The position numbers were made by a program, and so were the translations under genes. A stretch of 64,000 bases of DNA from an uncultured Lachnospiraceae bacterium (lineage in GTDB: Bacteria; Bacillota; Clostridia; Lachnospirales; Lachnospiraceae): positions 1-64,000 of the forward strand of contig CAUAFT010000001.1 in the NCBI GenBank assembly GCA_958428365.1, read 5' to 3'. The notes below the pieces were generated by a model. It made no database searches. It saw only the letters and a program-made list of their open reading frames with translations, and was not told the DNA's origin. Below are positions 26,218 through 34,550 of the stretch, one piece after another; within the stretch, counting starts at the first letter, position 1; each line of letters begins with the position of its first letter.

Positions 26218-29200
26218 TTATTCCTCCACCTTTATTGCAGCAACCATCTGACCTGCATTGACCTGCTGACCTGACTTTACATACACCTTGGATATCACTC
26301 CGCCATATTCCGCCTTCACAGGAAATTCCATTTTCATGCTTTCGAGAACAGCCACTTCCTGACCTTTCTTTACCACATCACCTTTTTTGAGGAGTATCTT
26401 CCACATGCTTCCCGGAATCGTTGCATTCACCGGCTCACAGCCATCCTGTAAAATCTCCTCTTCCTGAGGCTCTACCGCTTCCACTTCTGATTCAAAATGA
26501 TCCAGTCCCTGTTCCACCCATCGTTGTCTCTCTGCCTCAAAAGAGGCCTCCTGGTGTGCCTTGAACTCAGCCGCAGATTCTTTAATGCTCTCTAAATATT
26601 TCTTATATTCTCCAAGATGGAAGGTTGTCTCCTCGATGTCAATATGGAATTTTCCTCTTAAAAAGTCATCCCGGAACTGTAAAATCTCTTCCGCACTGCA
26701 TGGATAGAATTTTAGCCGGTCAAAGAAATTCAAAAGCCACGGCTTTCCTTTTTTGAAATATTCTGTCTCCCGCAAAGGATTCCACATCTGTATGGTGCGG
26801 CCTACAAACTGATAACCTCCAGGTCCCTCCATTCCGTATACACACAGATATGCACCGCCAATACCAACTGCATTCTCCGGCGTCCATGGTCTTGCCGGAT
26901 TATATTTTGTAGTTACCATTCTGTGGCGCGGGTCCACCGGAGTTGCCACCGGAGCCCCCAGATAAACATCTCCCAGTCCCAGGACGAGATATTCCGCATC
27001 AAATACGATATTCTGAACATCCTCAATGCTGTCCAGTCCATTGATTCTTCTGATAAACTCCGGATTGGACGGGCACCATGGCGCATTGGGTCTCACCGTC
27101 TTCTGATAACGCTCTGCCGCAAGCTGTGTCTGTGGATCATCCCAGGAAAGAGGTAATTTTATCACTCTTGACGGAACCGTAATATCATCCAGTGAGGATA
27201 AACCAGCATTTATTTTTTCGACTGCTCTGCACATCTCTCTCGCCGAAATCTCTTCCACATGAAAATGTATCTGTAAGGACCGAATGCCCGGCGTCATATC
27301 AATGACTGGCAAATCACTCTTATCGATCTCATTCATAAGGATATGTACCCTGAAACGCAGCTCAATATTAAGCTCCATCTCTCCATATTCCACCAGGATA
27401 TTTTCCTCACCCTGCAATCTGATCTTGTATTCTGTATCATCATGTGTTCCCTCTGCAAGAATGGAATAGGACGCATCCAGTTGTTCCGGTTTTGGAAGAA
27501 CCACTTCCGTATAATCACGGTTCATATTCTTCTCCTGATTCCTGCGTATTTTCTCTGCCTGCTCAAGGGTAAGCAATTGGAAATGTACTTTGTCTCCCGG
27601 ATGCAGCTGTCCTAACTTCCACAGTTCTCCTTTTGCAGTCGTTACCGGGCACACAAATCCGCCAAGAGAAGGTCCGTCCGGTCCTAACAGGATGGACTGG
27701 TCCCCTGTCAGATCCAGTGTTCCGATCGCATAGGCATTATCATGGATATTCGAAGGATGAAGCCCTGCCTCACCTCCGTCTTCCCTAACCCACTGCGGAA
27801 CAGGTCCATTCAGACGGATTCCGGTTCTTGCACTGTTAAAGTTTACGGTATATTCTGAATTTATAAGGGTCTCAAGATATTCCGGTTTTAAATATTCACT
27901 GGTGGGCTGTGGTCCCGGAATCACGCCAATGGTCCATACGTTATCAATCTTTGGAATGTAATTCTTTTCAAAAGATTGAATATTGTCTGTGATGCAGATA
28001 TCTGCTAACTGGAGTACATCACCTGTGCGAAGCGCCCTTCCGTTATGACCGCCGAATTTACCATCTGTGAAGGTTGCGGAAGAACCCATAACCTGAGGCA
28101 CCTTAATTCCACCCTTCACAAGAAGATAGGTTCTCATACCTTTGGCGGCAGTCCCAAATTTCAACACCTGTCCTGCTTCTGCCTTTATTACTGCATACAT
28201 CGGTATCGGCTTTCCGTCAAGTGTCGCCTCCATATCTGCCCCTGTGATACAAAAGCTTACTGTTGTCCGGAAGCGATATGTACCACCCCGCATGGTAAGC
28301 TCAAGTCCTGCCGCATTGAGATCATTTTCCAGTAATTGATTACCGATTTTAAAGCTGTATGCATCCATAGCTCCGCAGGGCGGAACCCCAACAGTCCAAT
28401 ATCCTAACATTCCATAAGCATCCTGAACCGTTGTCTGTACACCTCCATCAAGGACTTCCAGTGCATGTTCTTCCGGCAAAAATCCTTCCAACATTTTTGT
28501 AAACAGCTTACCCTGCTGATAATCTTCTGTCAAAATCAGACTCTTTAAGTACTGTAAGTTCGTTGTGACGCCATAAATCTTTGATTCATCCAGCACCGCA
28601 AACATTTTCTGAACCGCATTTTCTCTGGTATCACTGTGAACGATCAATTTTGCAAGCATCGGATCATATAGGGAACTTACTTCAATATTCTTTCTTATCC
28701 AGGTCTCCACCCTCGCCTGATCGCTGAAGATCACATCATCCACCTTGCCGCTGCTTGGTCTGAAATGATTCAGGCAATCCTCTGCGTATACCCGCATTTC
28801 TATAGAATGACCATTTGGAACCGCTTGAAAGTCTTCGATTCCATTCAGCTCTCCTGCGGCTTCCTTTACCATCCATTCCACCAGGTCCACGCCATATACT
28901 TCTTCTGTAATCCCATGTTCCACCTGTAATCTCGTATTCACTTCCAGAAAATAGAATTTTTCCTCTGATTCATCATATAAAAATTCAACGGTTCCGGCAT
29001 TCCTGTATCCGCTGGTCTTAGCAAGACTCTTTGCCGCTGCATACATTTTTTTGCGCACACTTTCCGGCAGATTTGGAGCAGGACATTCCTCCACAACTTT
29101 TTGATTTCTTCTCTGTAACGAGCAGTCACGCTCTCCAAGGACAGCCACTTCCCCATTTTCATTTCCAAAGATCTGAACCTCTACATGTCTTGCTTTTCTA

Positions 29201-29805
29201 ACATATTTTTCGAGGAAAACACCCGCGTCATTAAAATTACTCTCTGCCAGATGACACACCTTCTCATAGGATGCCATCAATTCATCCTTATTCTCGCAGA
29301 TTCTGATGCCAATACCGCCACCGCCGGCTGTACTTTTTATCATGACAGGATATGTGATTTCTTCGGCTGCCTTAACCGCCTCACTGACGCCGGAAAGAAG
29401 TCCAGTACCAGGTAAAAGCGGTACATTTGATCTTTCTGCAATTTCTCTGGCAGAATGTTTCAGACCAAATAATTGAATCTGATTGGAATCCGGTCCTATA
29501 AACTTGATATGATTCTCTTCACATTTTGCAGCAAATTCTGTATTTTCACTTAAGAAGCCATAACCCGGATGAATGGCTTCTGCTCCTGTCTGCTTTGCCG
29601 CTGCTATTATTTTTTCTATATCCAGATAGGTATCTTTTGCAGTTCCTTCTCCAAGGTACACTGCCTCATCGGCATTTTCCACATGAAGGCTGTCTCTGTC
29701 TGCTTTGGCATAAACAGCAACACTTTTCACGCCCATTTTGGCGAGTGTTCTTTCGATTCTGACTGCAATCGCACCTCTGTTTGCTATTAAAACCTTTTCA
29801 AACAT
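26218..29805 (-). CDS. Biotin-dependent urea/guanidine carboxylase
   Basis: ATG 29805 (AAGGAGAGAATAT before it) is preferred to the GTG at 29823. The 1195-residue enzyme has a biotin carboxylase part first (FEKVLIANRGAIAVRI, KSTAGGGGIGIRI, FLEVNTRLQVEHGITEE). The carboxyltransferase part combines KipA- and KipI-like regions (GPDGPSLGGFVCPVTTAKGE; GPGGYQFVGRTIQMW). A biotinyl domain with AVLESMKMEFPV ends the protein. These enzymes were all named urea carboxylase. Those clustered with two DUF1989 proteins have been shown in other bacteria to carboxylate guanidine, so guanidine is the better substrate guess here. Confidence 0.93.
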   Translation of the reverse strand: MFEKVLIANRGAIAVRIERTLAKMGVKSVAVYAKADRDSLHVENADEAVYLGEGTAKDTYLDIEKIIAAAKQTGAEAIHPGYGFLSENTEFAAKCEENHIKFIGPDSNQIQLFGLKHSAREIAERSNVPLLPGTGLLSGVSEAVKAAEEITYPVMIKSTAGGGGIGIRICENKDELMASYEKVCHLAESNFNDAGVFLEKYVRKARHVEVQIFGNENGEVAVLGERDCSLQRRNQKVVEECPAPNLPESVRKKMYAAAKSLAKTSGYRNAGTVEFLYDESEEKFYFLEVNTRLQVEHGITEEVYGVDLVEWMVKEAAGELNGIEDFQAVPNGHSIEMRVYAEDCLNHFRPSSGKVDDVIFSDQARVETWIRKNIEVSSLYDPMLAKLIVHSDTRENAVQKMFAVLDESKIYGVTTNLQYLKSLILTEDYQQGKLFTKMLEGFLPEEHALEVLDGGVQTTVQDAYGMLGYWTVGVPPCGAMDAYSFKIGNQLLENDLNAAGLELTMRGGTYRFRTTVSFCITGADMEATLDGKPIPMYAVIKAEAGQVLKFGTAAKGMRTYLLVKGGIKVPQVMGSSATFTDGKFGGHNGRALRTGDVLQLADICITDNIQSFEKNYIPKIDNVWTIGVIPGPQPTSEYLKPEYLETLINSEYTVNFNSARTGIRLNGPVPQWVREDGGEAGLHPSNIHDNAYAIGTLDLTGDQSILLGPDGPSLGGFVCPVTTAKGELWKLGQLHPGDKVHFQLLTLEQAEKIRRNQEKNMNRDYTEVVLPKPEQLDASYSILAEGTHDDTEYKIRLQGEENILVEYGEMELNIELRFRVHILMNEIDKSDLPVIDMTPGIRSLQIHFHVEEISAREMCRAVEKINAGLSSLDDITVPSRVIKLPLSWDDPQTQLAAERYQKTVRPNAPWCPSNPEFIRRINGLDSIEDVQNIVFDAEYLVLGLGDVYLGAPVATPVDPRHRMVTTKYNPARPWTPENAVGIGGAYLCVYGMEGPGGYQFVGRTIQMWNPLRETEYFKKGKPWLLNFFDRLKFYPCSAEEILQFRDDFLRGKFHIDIEETTFHLGEYKKYLESIKESAAEFKAHQEASFEAERQRWVEQGLDHFESEVEAVEPQEEEILQDGCEPVNATIPGSMWKILLKKGDVVKKGQEVAVLESMKMEFPVKAEYGGVISKVYVKSGQQVNAGQMVAAIKVEE

Positions 29806-29825
29806 ATATTCTCTCCTTTTCACGA

Positions 29826-30473
29826 TTAATCCCAGATAAGAAGTCTTACCGGTGTAGGATTATATGCATTACACGGATTATTCAACTGCGGACAGTTGCT
29901 GATCAGAATCATCACATCCTCTAATGCCTTCATCTCCACATATTTTCCCGGCGCCGACACACCATCATCAAATTTGTATCCACCCTCTTTGGTCAATGGA
30001 ACATTCATGAAAAAATTAATATTCGGTGCAAGATCTCTCTTTCTGATTCCAGAGTCCGAATCGGCAAGCTGTAACATAAAACTGTCACGGCAATTATGCA
30101 TATATCTTTTTTCTCTTGCATATCTGACGGTATTGGACTGTGAGGAACATGCACCGCCAAGGGTATCATGCCTTCCCGTTTTATCCGCTACGATTTCCAG
30201 TAACGCCTTACCGGATTCCGCCCGGAGAATGGAGCCTGTCGTCAGATAAATATTTTTCTGTGCCACAACAGTTGCTATGGCACCGTAATGATCCTCCGGA
30301 TCGGCAAGGTCATAAAAGGTGGTATCTACCGCCTGATTTCCTTCCAGATCCAGAATACGGAATGTCTGACCGGCTTTTAATTCATGCATCCAGCCTCTTC
30401 CTGCTTCTACTACCTCATCATATACTGCGTCTTCTATTTTCTTATCGCTTTCTTTTTCTACAAATCCATACAT
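29826..30473 (-). CDS. DUF1989 protein 1 (urea-carboxylase-associated; carboxyguanidine deiminase subunit candidate)
   Basis: The 215-residue protein has the DUF1989 pattern: [48 protein letters not shown], a conserved Cys in ACSSQSN, and [17 protein letters not shown] at the end. In studied guanidine-using bacteria two such proteins form the heteromeric carboxyguanidine deiminase that converts carboxyguanidine to allophanate. It sits between its paralogue and the carboxylase, 18 bp after the former. Confidence 0.85.
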   Translation of the reverse strand: MYGFVEKESDKKIEDAVYDEVVEAGRGWMHELKAGQTFRILDLEGNQAVDTTFYDLADPEDHYGAIATVVAQKNIYLTTGSILRAESGKALLEIVADKTGRHDTLGGACSSQSNTVRYAREKRYMHNCRDSFMLQLADSDSGIRKRDLAPNINFFMNVPLTKEGGYKFDDGVSAPGKYVEMKALEDVMILISNCPQLNNPCNAYNPTPVRLLIWD

Positions 30474-30490
30474 ATCTGCTTCCTCCCATC

Positions 30491-31210
30491 CTAAATTCCT
30501 AAAAGATTATTGTAATCCCATGTGTTTTCAAATGCTCTGTAATTCTCTGTTCTGTGCTGTACACATGCATCCATCAGATCAACCGGCGGTGCGTCATATA
30601 CTTCCATTGTTACCGGAACAGAAGGATATTCCTTTGCCGGGTCCAATGGATTCGGCGTATTTGAAGCCACAAAAATAATATCCATCTCTGTGCGGAGTGT
30701 CACCGTATCACCATATTTGCAATTTTCAGAGTCATAATTCATACTGCCATCTTCATCCACATAGACCTTGGAAAACAGATTGACACATGGAACCAGATCA
30801 CGCTTTGACATTCCATTGCGAACCAGCTCTACTTTAAAGTTTTCTTCTCCGCATCGGTAATAATCATTTCCCTCCGTTTGATAAGAAGTAACACCATATT
30901 TCTCATCCGTCATTTTCCTTGTGGTATGCCCTGAAATCGTATCGTTCCATCCTGTGGAATCCTGTACGATGGAAGCCAGCACACGACCGTTATCGCTCAT
31001 CAACACATTTCCTGTGGTAAGATGATATGTATACTGTGCCTTTGTAGAATCCGGCATGTTATACCGCTCTGAAGTATCACGCATATTATAAAGAAGAACC
31101 GACATATTTGCGTTATCTCCAAGCGCCTTAAAATGAATATACTTTCCTTTCGCAATACATCCTGACCATTTTTCTCCCGGTCTGAATTCTTTCATAAAAA
31201 TTTTTTTCAT
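30491..31210 (-). CDS. DUF1989 protein 2 (urea-carboxylase-associated; carboxyguanidine deiminase subunit candidate)
   Basis: This is the 239-residue paralogue of the next gene and the first of the operon. It shows [20 protein letters not shown] at the start, [30 protein letters not shown] and [14 protein letters not shown]. The start ATG 31210 follows GGAAAGGAAGCATAACT, and a stable hairpin leader precedes it. Both subunits being present favours the guanidine route over a plain urea amidolyase. Confidence 0.85.
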   Translation of the reverse strand: MKKIFMKEFRPGEKWSGCIAKGKYIHFKALGDNANMSVLLYNMRDTSERYNMPDSTKAQYTYHLTTGNVLMSDNGRVLASIVQDSTGWNDTISGHTTRKMTDEKYGVTSYQTEGNDYYRCGEENFKVELVRNGMSKRDLVPCVNLFSKVYVDEDGSMNYDSENCKYGDTVTLRTEMDIIFVASNTPNPLDPAKEYPSVPVTMEVYDAPPVDLMDACVQHRTENYRAFENTWDYNNLLGI

Positions 31211-31235
31211 AGTTATGCTTCCTTTCCTGTGGATT

Positions 31236-31291
31236 AACAGATAAATCTCAGAGCTGACCCCTTTGCCAGTCCCTGAGCTTTATCCGCTGTT
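31236..31291 (-). promoter_or_regulatory. Stable leader hairpin before the DUF1989/carboxylase operon
   Basis: On the minus strand AACAG-cg-GATAAA-g-CTCAG pairs with CTGAG-a-TTTATC-TGTT, giving 16 bp with small bulges. The apical loop is GGACTGGCAAAGGGGTCAGCT. It ends 25 nt before the start codon, next to the ribosome site. I do not recognise the guanidine-I, II or III riboswitch consensus in it. It may be an unknown regulatory RNA or an operator for the LuxR-type protein. Confidence 0.6.
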
Positions 31292-31309
31292 GAATTTCCT
31301 ATAGAATAG

Positions 31310-31358
31310 AAAAGGGCTCTGGAACATAACATTCAAGTCTATGTTCTAGAGCCCCTTT
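31310..31358 (-). terminator. Terminator hairpin after the luxR-type gene
   Basis: Long arms (AAGGGCTCTGGAACATA / TATGTTCTAGAGCCCCTT) with one mismatch and an 11-nt loop are flanked by T-rich sequence on the minus strand (CCCTTTTCT). It separates the regulator from the operon. Confidence 0.8.
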
Positions 31359-31445
31359 GCTCTTCTGGTTATATCTTAAACCAGGAAAAGCTATTTTTAA
31401 ATTGGTCAAAAGTTTACTCTTTTTTGTAACGCTGCTACTTTAGTT

Positions 31446-32201
31446 CTATTTCAGGAATAATGAAATTAACTGACTTCTGTTTGCAACCCCTGTCTTACCG
31501 AACAAATTGTAAACATGCTTTTTTACTGTTGACAAAGAAATTGCCAGTTCATCTGCAATTTTTTGATTCGAATATCCTTTATTTATCAGGCTAAGAACCT
31601 CTGACTCCCTGTCGGTCAGATAAAAAGCAGCCGCAAATGCGTTTAGATTTTTATTCACTGAGATCTTCGCTCTGGAAAGCTGTGTTACATTGTAAATCAT
31701 ATTTTCAAGATGCTTTTTCAGAATATCAAGAATCTTCAATTCTTTGTCTGTAAAATCTTTCAACGGCTCATTTCGGAAAAGGTTGAAAATCCCGATTACC
31801 CTTCCATTTTTTATAATCAATATCCCACACCCGAAAACAATATCCTCCGGTTTGAGGAAGTTCACATAAAAATCCGTTTTTTCCCGAATCGCACTTTCCA
31901 AAATATTGGTATCTCTGTACACATTGGTTTCCGATTTTATGTCATATAAATATCTGATGTAATCATCATTATAATATTTATTCATATATAATCTCTCTGC
32001 TTTCGTATTAAACCCTGTAAAATACGATTCCTTTTCTCTTATATTCTGCTCCTCATCCAGTAATATAAAGTATCCCTTGGTATAGGGAATAAGCATCCGG
32101 ATTACCTTCATTAATTTTTGAGAAAGTACTTCCAGACTGTCTATGGTATATAATTCCAGCAAAATATTATTTATGATGTTCCACTCTGTCTCACTTATCA
32201 T
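31446..32201 (-). CDS. LuxR-family regulator with GAF-like sensor domain
   Basis: The 251-residue protein has an N-terminal sensory region (about 1-175) with a GAF-like look: ...GCGILIIKNGRVIGIFNLFR...FTDKELKILDILKKHLEN. A C-terminal LuxR helix-turn-helix follows (LTDRESEVLSLINKGYSNQ, IADELAISLSTVKKHVYNLF). It has no receiver domain. It is encoded just upstream of the DUF1989/carboxylase operon on the same strand, so it is the natural candidate activator for it. No clear ribosome site lies directly before ATG 32201. An A-rich GGAAA sits about 45 nt upstream, beyond a palindrome. Confidence 0.85.
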   Translation of the reverse strand: MISETEWNIINNILLELYTIDSLEVLSQKLMKVIRMLIPYTKGYFILLDEEQNIREKESYFTGFNTKAERLYMNKYYNDDYIRYLYDIKSETNVYRDTNILESAIREKTDFYVNFLKPEDIVFGCGILIIKNGRVIGIFNLFRNEPLKDFTDKELKILDILKKHLENMIYNVTQLSRAKISVNKNLNAFAAAFYLTDRESEVLSLINKGYSNQKIADELAISLSTVKKHVYNLFGKTGVANRSQLISLFLK

Positions 32202-32216
32202 ATATATTCGCTTGTA

Positions 32217-32240
32217 TGATAATTAAAGGTTTAATTATCA
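32217..32240. promoter_or_regulatory. Perfect 11-bp palindrome before luxR-type gene (operator candidate)
   Basis: TGATAATTAAA and its exact reverse complement are separated by 2 bp, 15 bp upstream of the start codon. An extended -10 (TGTTATAAT on the minus strand, 32284-32292) lies 45-50 bp further upstream. Its position in the leader suits autoregulation. Confidence 0.6.
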
Positions 32241-32294
32241 CACGTTTCCTTTCTTTTTGTAACTAATCTTATAAAAATTTTCTATTATAACATA

Positions 32295-32344
32295 AAATAG
32301 AGACAAAGCCCCACACACATGGACATCTTTGTCTCACCCTATTT
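32295..32344. repeat. Inverted repeat (terminator-like)
   Basis: AAATAG-AGACAAAG / CTTTGTCT-CACCCTATTT arms flank a loop holding CCCC and GGACAT. On the minus strand it is followed by TATTTTATGTT. It overlaps the upstream edge of the luxR promoter region and could end read-through from yhcG. Confidence 0.55.
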
Positions 32345-32404
32345 GTAATATTTTTATTGTATAATAAAAATTTCAATTTCGTCAAGATAAAGTTTTATGA
32401 GTAC

Positions 32405-32445
32405 AAAAAATCCCCATAAACACGGTGTTCGTATTTATGGGGATA
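32405..32445 (-). terminator. Rho-independent terminator downstream of the DUF1016 nuclease gene
   Basis: An 11-bp stem ATCCCCATAAA / TTTATGGGGAT is followed on the minus strand by a run of six Ts. It is the first strong terminator after the yhcG-like gene. Confidence 0.85.
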
Positions 32446-32686
32446 AAACTGCTATTTTTCAATAGTCCTTTTTATTTCATCTGTTTTTCGAACTTTTGTT
32501 TTCTCGGATTGTCTTAAATTACTGCAAATACTGAATTTTCAATGATTCTGCATAATTATTTTTTATCTTATCCCCCATTTTATATTTGGGGGATGAATGA
32601 TTCCTTGTCTTCTGCCGAGCTGCTTTTCCAAGAATCATTTGGGGGAAGAGAATTTTGAATTTGGGGGATTGCTTTTCCCCAAATAA
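32446..32686. other. Non-coding stretch with repeated ATTTGGGGGA motifs
   Basis: Three copies of ATTTGGGGGA (near 32583, 32636 and 32660) plus CCCCCAT and TTTTCCCC partners create several competing hairpins, and GAATGATTCC / AAGAATCATT adds another. In the frame of the upstream nuclease the sequence stays open for 49 codons after the TAG stop, but no ribosome site or known domain supports a gene. Confidence 0.45.
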
Positions 32687-33709
32687 CTATGCCTCTCCAG
32701 AACTATCTTTTAATATACTGGATACCAATCGTTCTAAGTCTTCTCTATTTGGTAAATATAACTCATACTTTGAAACAAACAGATTACTATCCATGCCATA
32801 AGTCGCATATTCAACTAGCAATTCATCTTTGTTTCTACTCATAATAATCCCTATCGGGGCATTATCATCCGGCATATTCTCCTCCGTAGCAAAATACCCC
32901 AAATACATATTCATTTGTCCTATATCTTCATGCCTTACAGAATTTTTCTTTAAATCTATAAGAACAAAGCATTTTAGAATTCGATGATAAAATACTAAAT
33001 CTACATGATAATGCACGTTATTGATAGTAATTTTGTATTGCCTTCCTACAAAAGTAAAACCTTTTCCCAATTCCAGAAGAAATTTTTGGAGATTATCAAT
33101 CAATCTTTGTTCCAAATCGCTTTCCGCATACTGACTTGATTCCGGCAGATTTAAAAATTCTAATGTATATGTGCTTTTTATAACATCCTCTGGTTTTTGA
33201 ATCTCTATTCCTCGTTGTGCTAATGATAAAATTCCTTCTTTATCTCTGCTTACTGCCAGACGCAAAAATAAAGCTGAGTCTATCTGTCGCTGAAGTTCTC
33301 TAACACTCCAATTTTCATTAACAGTTTGCCGCTCATAAAAACTCCTCTCCAAATCGTCATCAAGTTTAATTAACTCACAAATATGTGACCAGCTTAATTT
33401 GTCAGACACCATCTGACAATTCGGATATTTTAAATAAAACTTTCTCATATTATTAAGATTTGGACGACTGTAGCCTTTTCCCAATCTCAGTGTTAATTCA
33501 TGCGATAGTGTTGTAAGTAATTTTTTACCATATACCGCCTTTATTTTTCCATCCTGCTCTGTTTCAACAATATATTTACCAATCTGCCAGTATGTTTCCG
33601 TTATAGTATTATTTACAGAAGTTGATAATTTTTCTTTAGCATTAGCAACCGTTTGTTCTATATTTAAAATTAAAGTATTTAACATCTCATTTGACTTTAT
33701 TTGATACAT
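32687..33709 (-). CDS. YhcG/DUF1016-family PD-(D/E)XK nuclease
   Basis: The 340-residue protein has the DUF1016 N-terminal helical domain (about 10-150, including TYWQIGKYIVETEQ and LSWSHICELIKLDD). The C-terminal PD-(D/E)XK nuclease domain shows HVDLVFYHRILKCFVLIDLKK-type residues, with Asp and the D-x-K pair, then GQMNMYLGYFATEE. YhcG-type proteins are common in islands and next to restriction-modification genes, and some act in phage defence or DNA repair. Here it stands alone, with its own operator-like palindrome just before the start. It is probably part of the accessory island. Confidence 0.9.
   Translation of the reverse strand: MYQIKSNEMLNTLILNIEQTVANAKEKLSTSVNNTITETYWQIGKYIVETEQDGKIKAVYGKKLLTTLSHELTLRLGKGYSRPNLNNMRKFYLKYPNCQMVSDKLSWSHICELIKLDDDLERSFYERQTVNENWSVRELQRQIDSALFLRLAVSRDKEGILSLAQRGIEIQKPEDVIKSTYTLEFLNLPESSQYAESDLEQRLIDNLQKFLLELGKGFTFVGRQYKITINNVHYHVDLVFYHRILKCFVLIDLKKNSVRHEDIGQMNMYLGYFATEENMPDDNAPIGIIMSRNKDELLVEYATYGMDSNLFVSKYELYLPNREDLERLVSSILKDSSGEA
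33399..33419. promoter_or_regulatory. Intragenic copy of the TTGTCAGA / TCTGACAA palindrome
   Basis: Identical 8-bp arms and the same 5-nt spacing as the site upstream of the gene, about 300 bp inside the coding region. It may be an auxiliary operator (looping), or chance within the codons for CQMVSDKL. Confidence 0.45.
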
Positions 33710-33722
33710 ATTTCTCCTTCCT

Positions 33723-33749
33723 AATTTGTCAGACAGTGTCTGACAAATT
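33723..33749. promoter_or_regulatory. Perfect palindromic operator candidate before the yhcG-like gene
   Basis: Arms of 13 bp (AATTTGTCAGACA and its exact reverse complement) around a single central base lie 14 bp upstream of ATG 33709, next to the AAGGAG ribosome site. A repressor bound here would block transcription start, or the RNA hairpin would hide the ribosome site. Confidence 0.65.
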
Positions 33750-34120
33750 CAGTATATAAAAACACTTTCAAAATCATCTATCCATATATTTCTTACTTTA
33801 CATTAAAAGACTGTCCCATTTGGTTATCCAATTATACCTGTAGATATGTTTGGTTATACTATCTGGCACGAGAGGACAGGAAGTACGTCAAATGCCCATT
33901 CACTCCGTCCGACTTAATCCACGACTATTTTTAACATTGCGGTTGTAGGTGGAAAAATATCAATCTATTATTTCATTTTACACCTTAATCTGAGAAAAGT
34001 CCTGAGAATCCTTAACTCTGTTCGGATTTTCAGGACTTTTTTTATAAAAAGATTGTTTCAAAGTATCGATAATTTATGGCATACCTACACTATTCCATTG
34101 TTATTAACGCTGAGGAATAA
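33750..34120. other. Intergenic spacer; hairpin terminator at 33995-34040
   Basis: There is no gene I can support. At 33995-34040 the arms AAAAGTCCTGAGAATCC / GGATTTTCAGGACTTTT form a strong terminator usable in both directions. It would end the five-gene operon upstream. The stretch 33850-33930 is more GC-rich than its flanks and may be a decayed gene fragment. Confidence 0.6.
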
Positions 34121-34546
34121 TCAATCCCTGAGGTCATCTCTGATCATATCCAAAACTTCTCTGGAATGTGAACATGGCTCGAACTGAATCACTCTTGGCC
34201 ACCTACGATCAATCCATTCCTCATTGTATTTTTGGATAGAATTAGAGTATCTAGGAAAAGCATGAAAATGGACAAAGTTATCCTTCATCATCGCTGCAAT
34301 ATAATTAAACTTTTCTGCTCCAAATAATAGTTTGCACTTTTCTTCATACCACCGCATTGCTAGAGATAACTCAGCACTTTCAGAAGTTGTCATTTCTCCA
34401 AATGTTGCAGTCTCCCTTTTCAATACAAATAAGCAATCTCCTAATGTATTCTGCCCCTCTCGCAAAAGAATAACCCAGTATTCAAACTCCTTCACAAGAT
34501 TAGCATCTGGATTAAACGCCCTCATAAATTCATAGTTACATTTCAT
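34121..34546 (-). CDS. HIT-like phosphodiesterase/nucleotidyl hydrolase
   Basis: The 141-residue product looks like a HIT-superfamily protein. The stretch GDCLFVLKRETATFGEMT is followed by helices and the active-site strand FVHFHAFPRY (residues 91-100). The classic motif is H-x-H-x-H-x-x-P-R. Here the first His is Phe91, while the central (nucleophile) His93 and the last His95 remain. HIT proteins cut nucleotide-phosphate or nucleotide-phosphoramidate bonds. It is the last gene of the accessory operon, starting 4 bp after the swivel-domain gene, and may remove nucleotide products or intermediates. Confidence 0.7.
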   Translation of the reverse strand: MKCNYEFMRAFNPDANLVKEFEYWVILLREGQNTLGDCLFVLKRETATFGEMTTSESAELSLAMRWYEEKCKLLFGAEKFNYIAAMMKDNFVHFHAFPRYSNSIQKYNEEWIDRRWPRVIQFEPCSHSREVLDMIRDDLRD

Positions 34547-34550
34547 ATGC

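Noticed and set aside
31250..31270. Sigma-54-like promoter (CTGG...GC) in the guanidine/urea leader
   Set aside because: The GG and GC elements are 11 nt apart rather than 10, and the sequence lies within the leader hairpin; no sigma-54 activator domain is encoded nearby.
31226..31291. Guanidine-I (ykkC) riboswitch before the DUF1989 genes
   Set aside because: The context suggests it, but the conserved ykkC segments are not present in the leader.
32521..32640. Possible 40-codon gene downstream of the DUF1016 nuclease (MILGKAARQKTRN...)
   Set aside because: It is open in frame but has no ribosome site and no recognisable family; reported only as a repeat-rich spacer.
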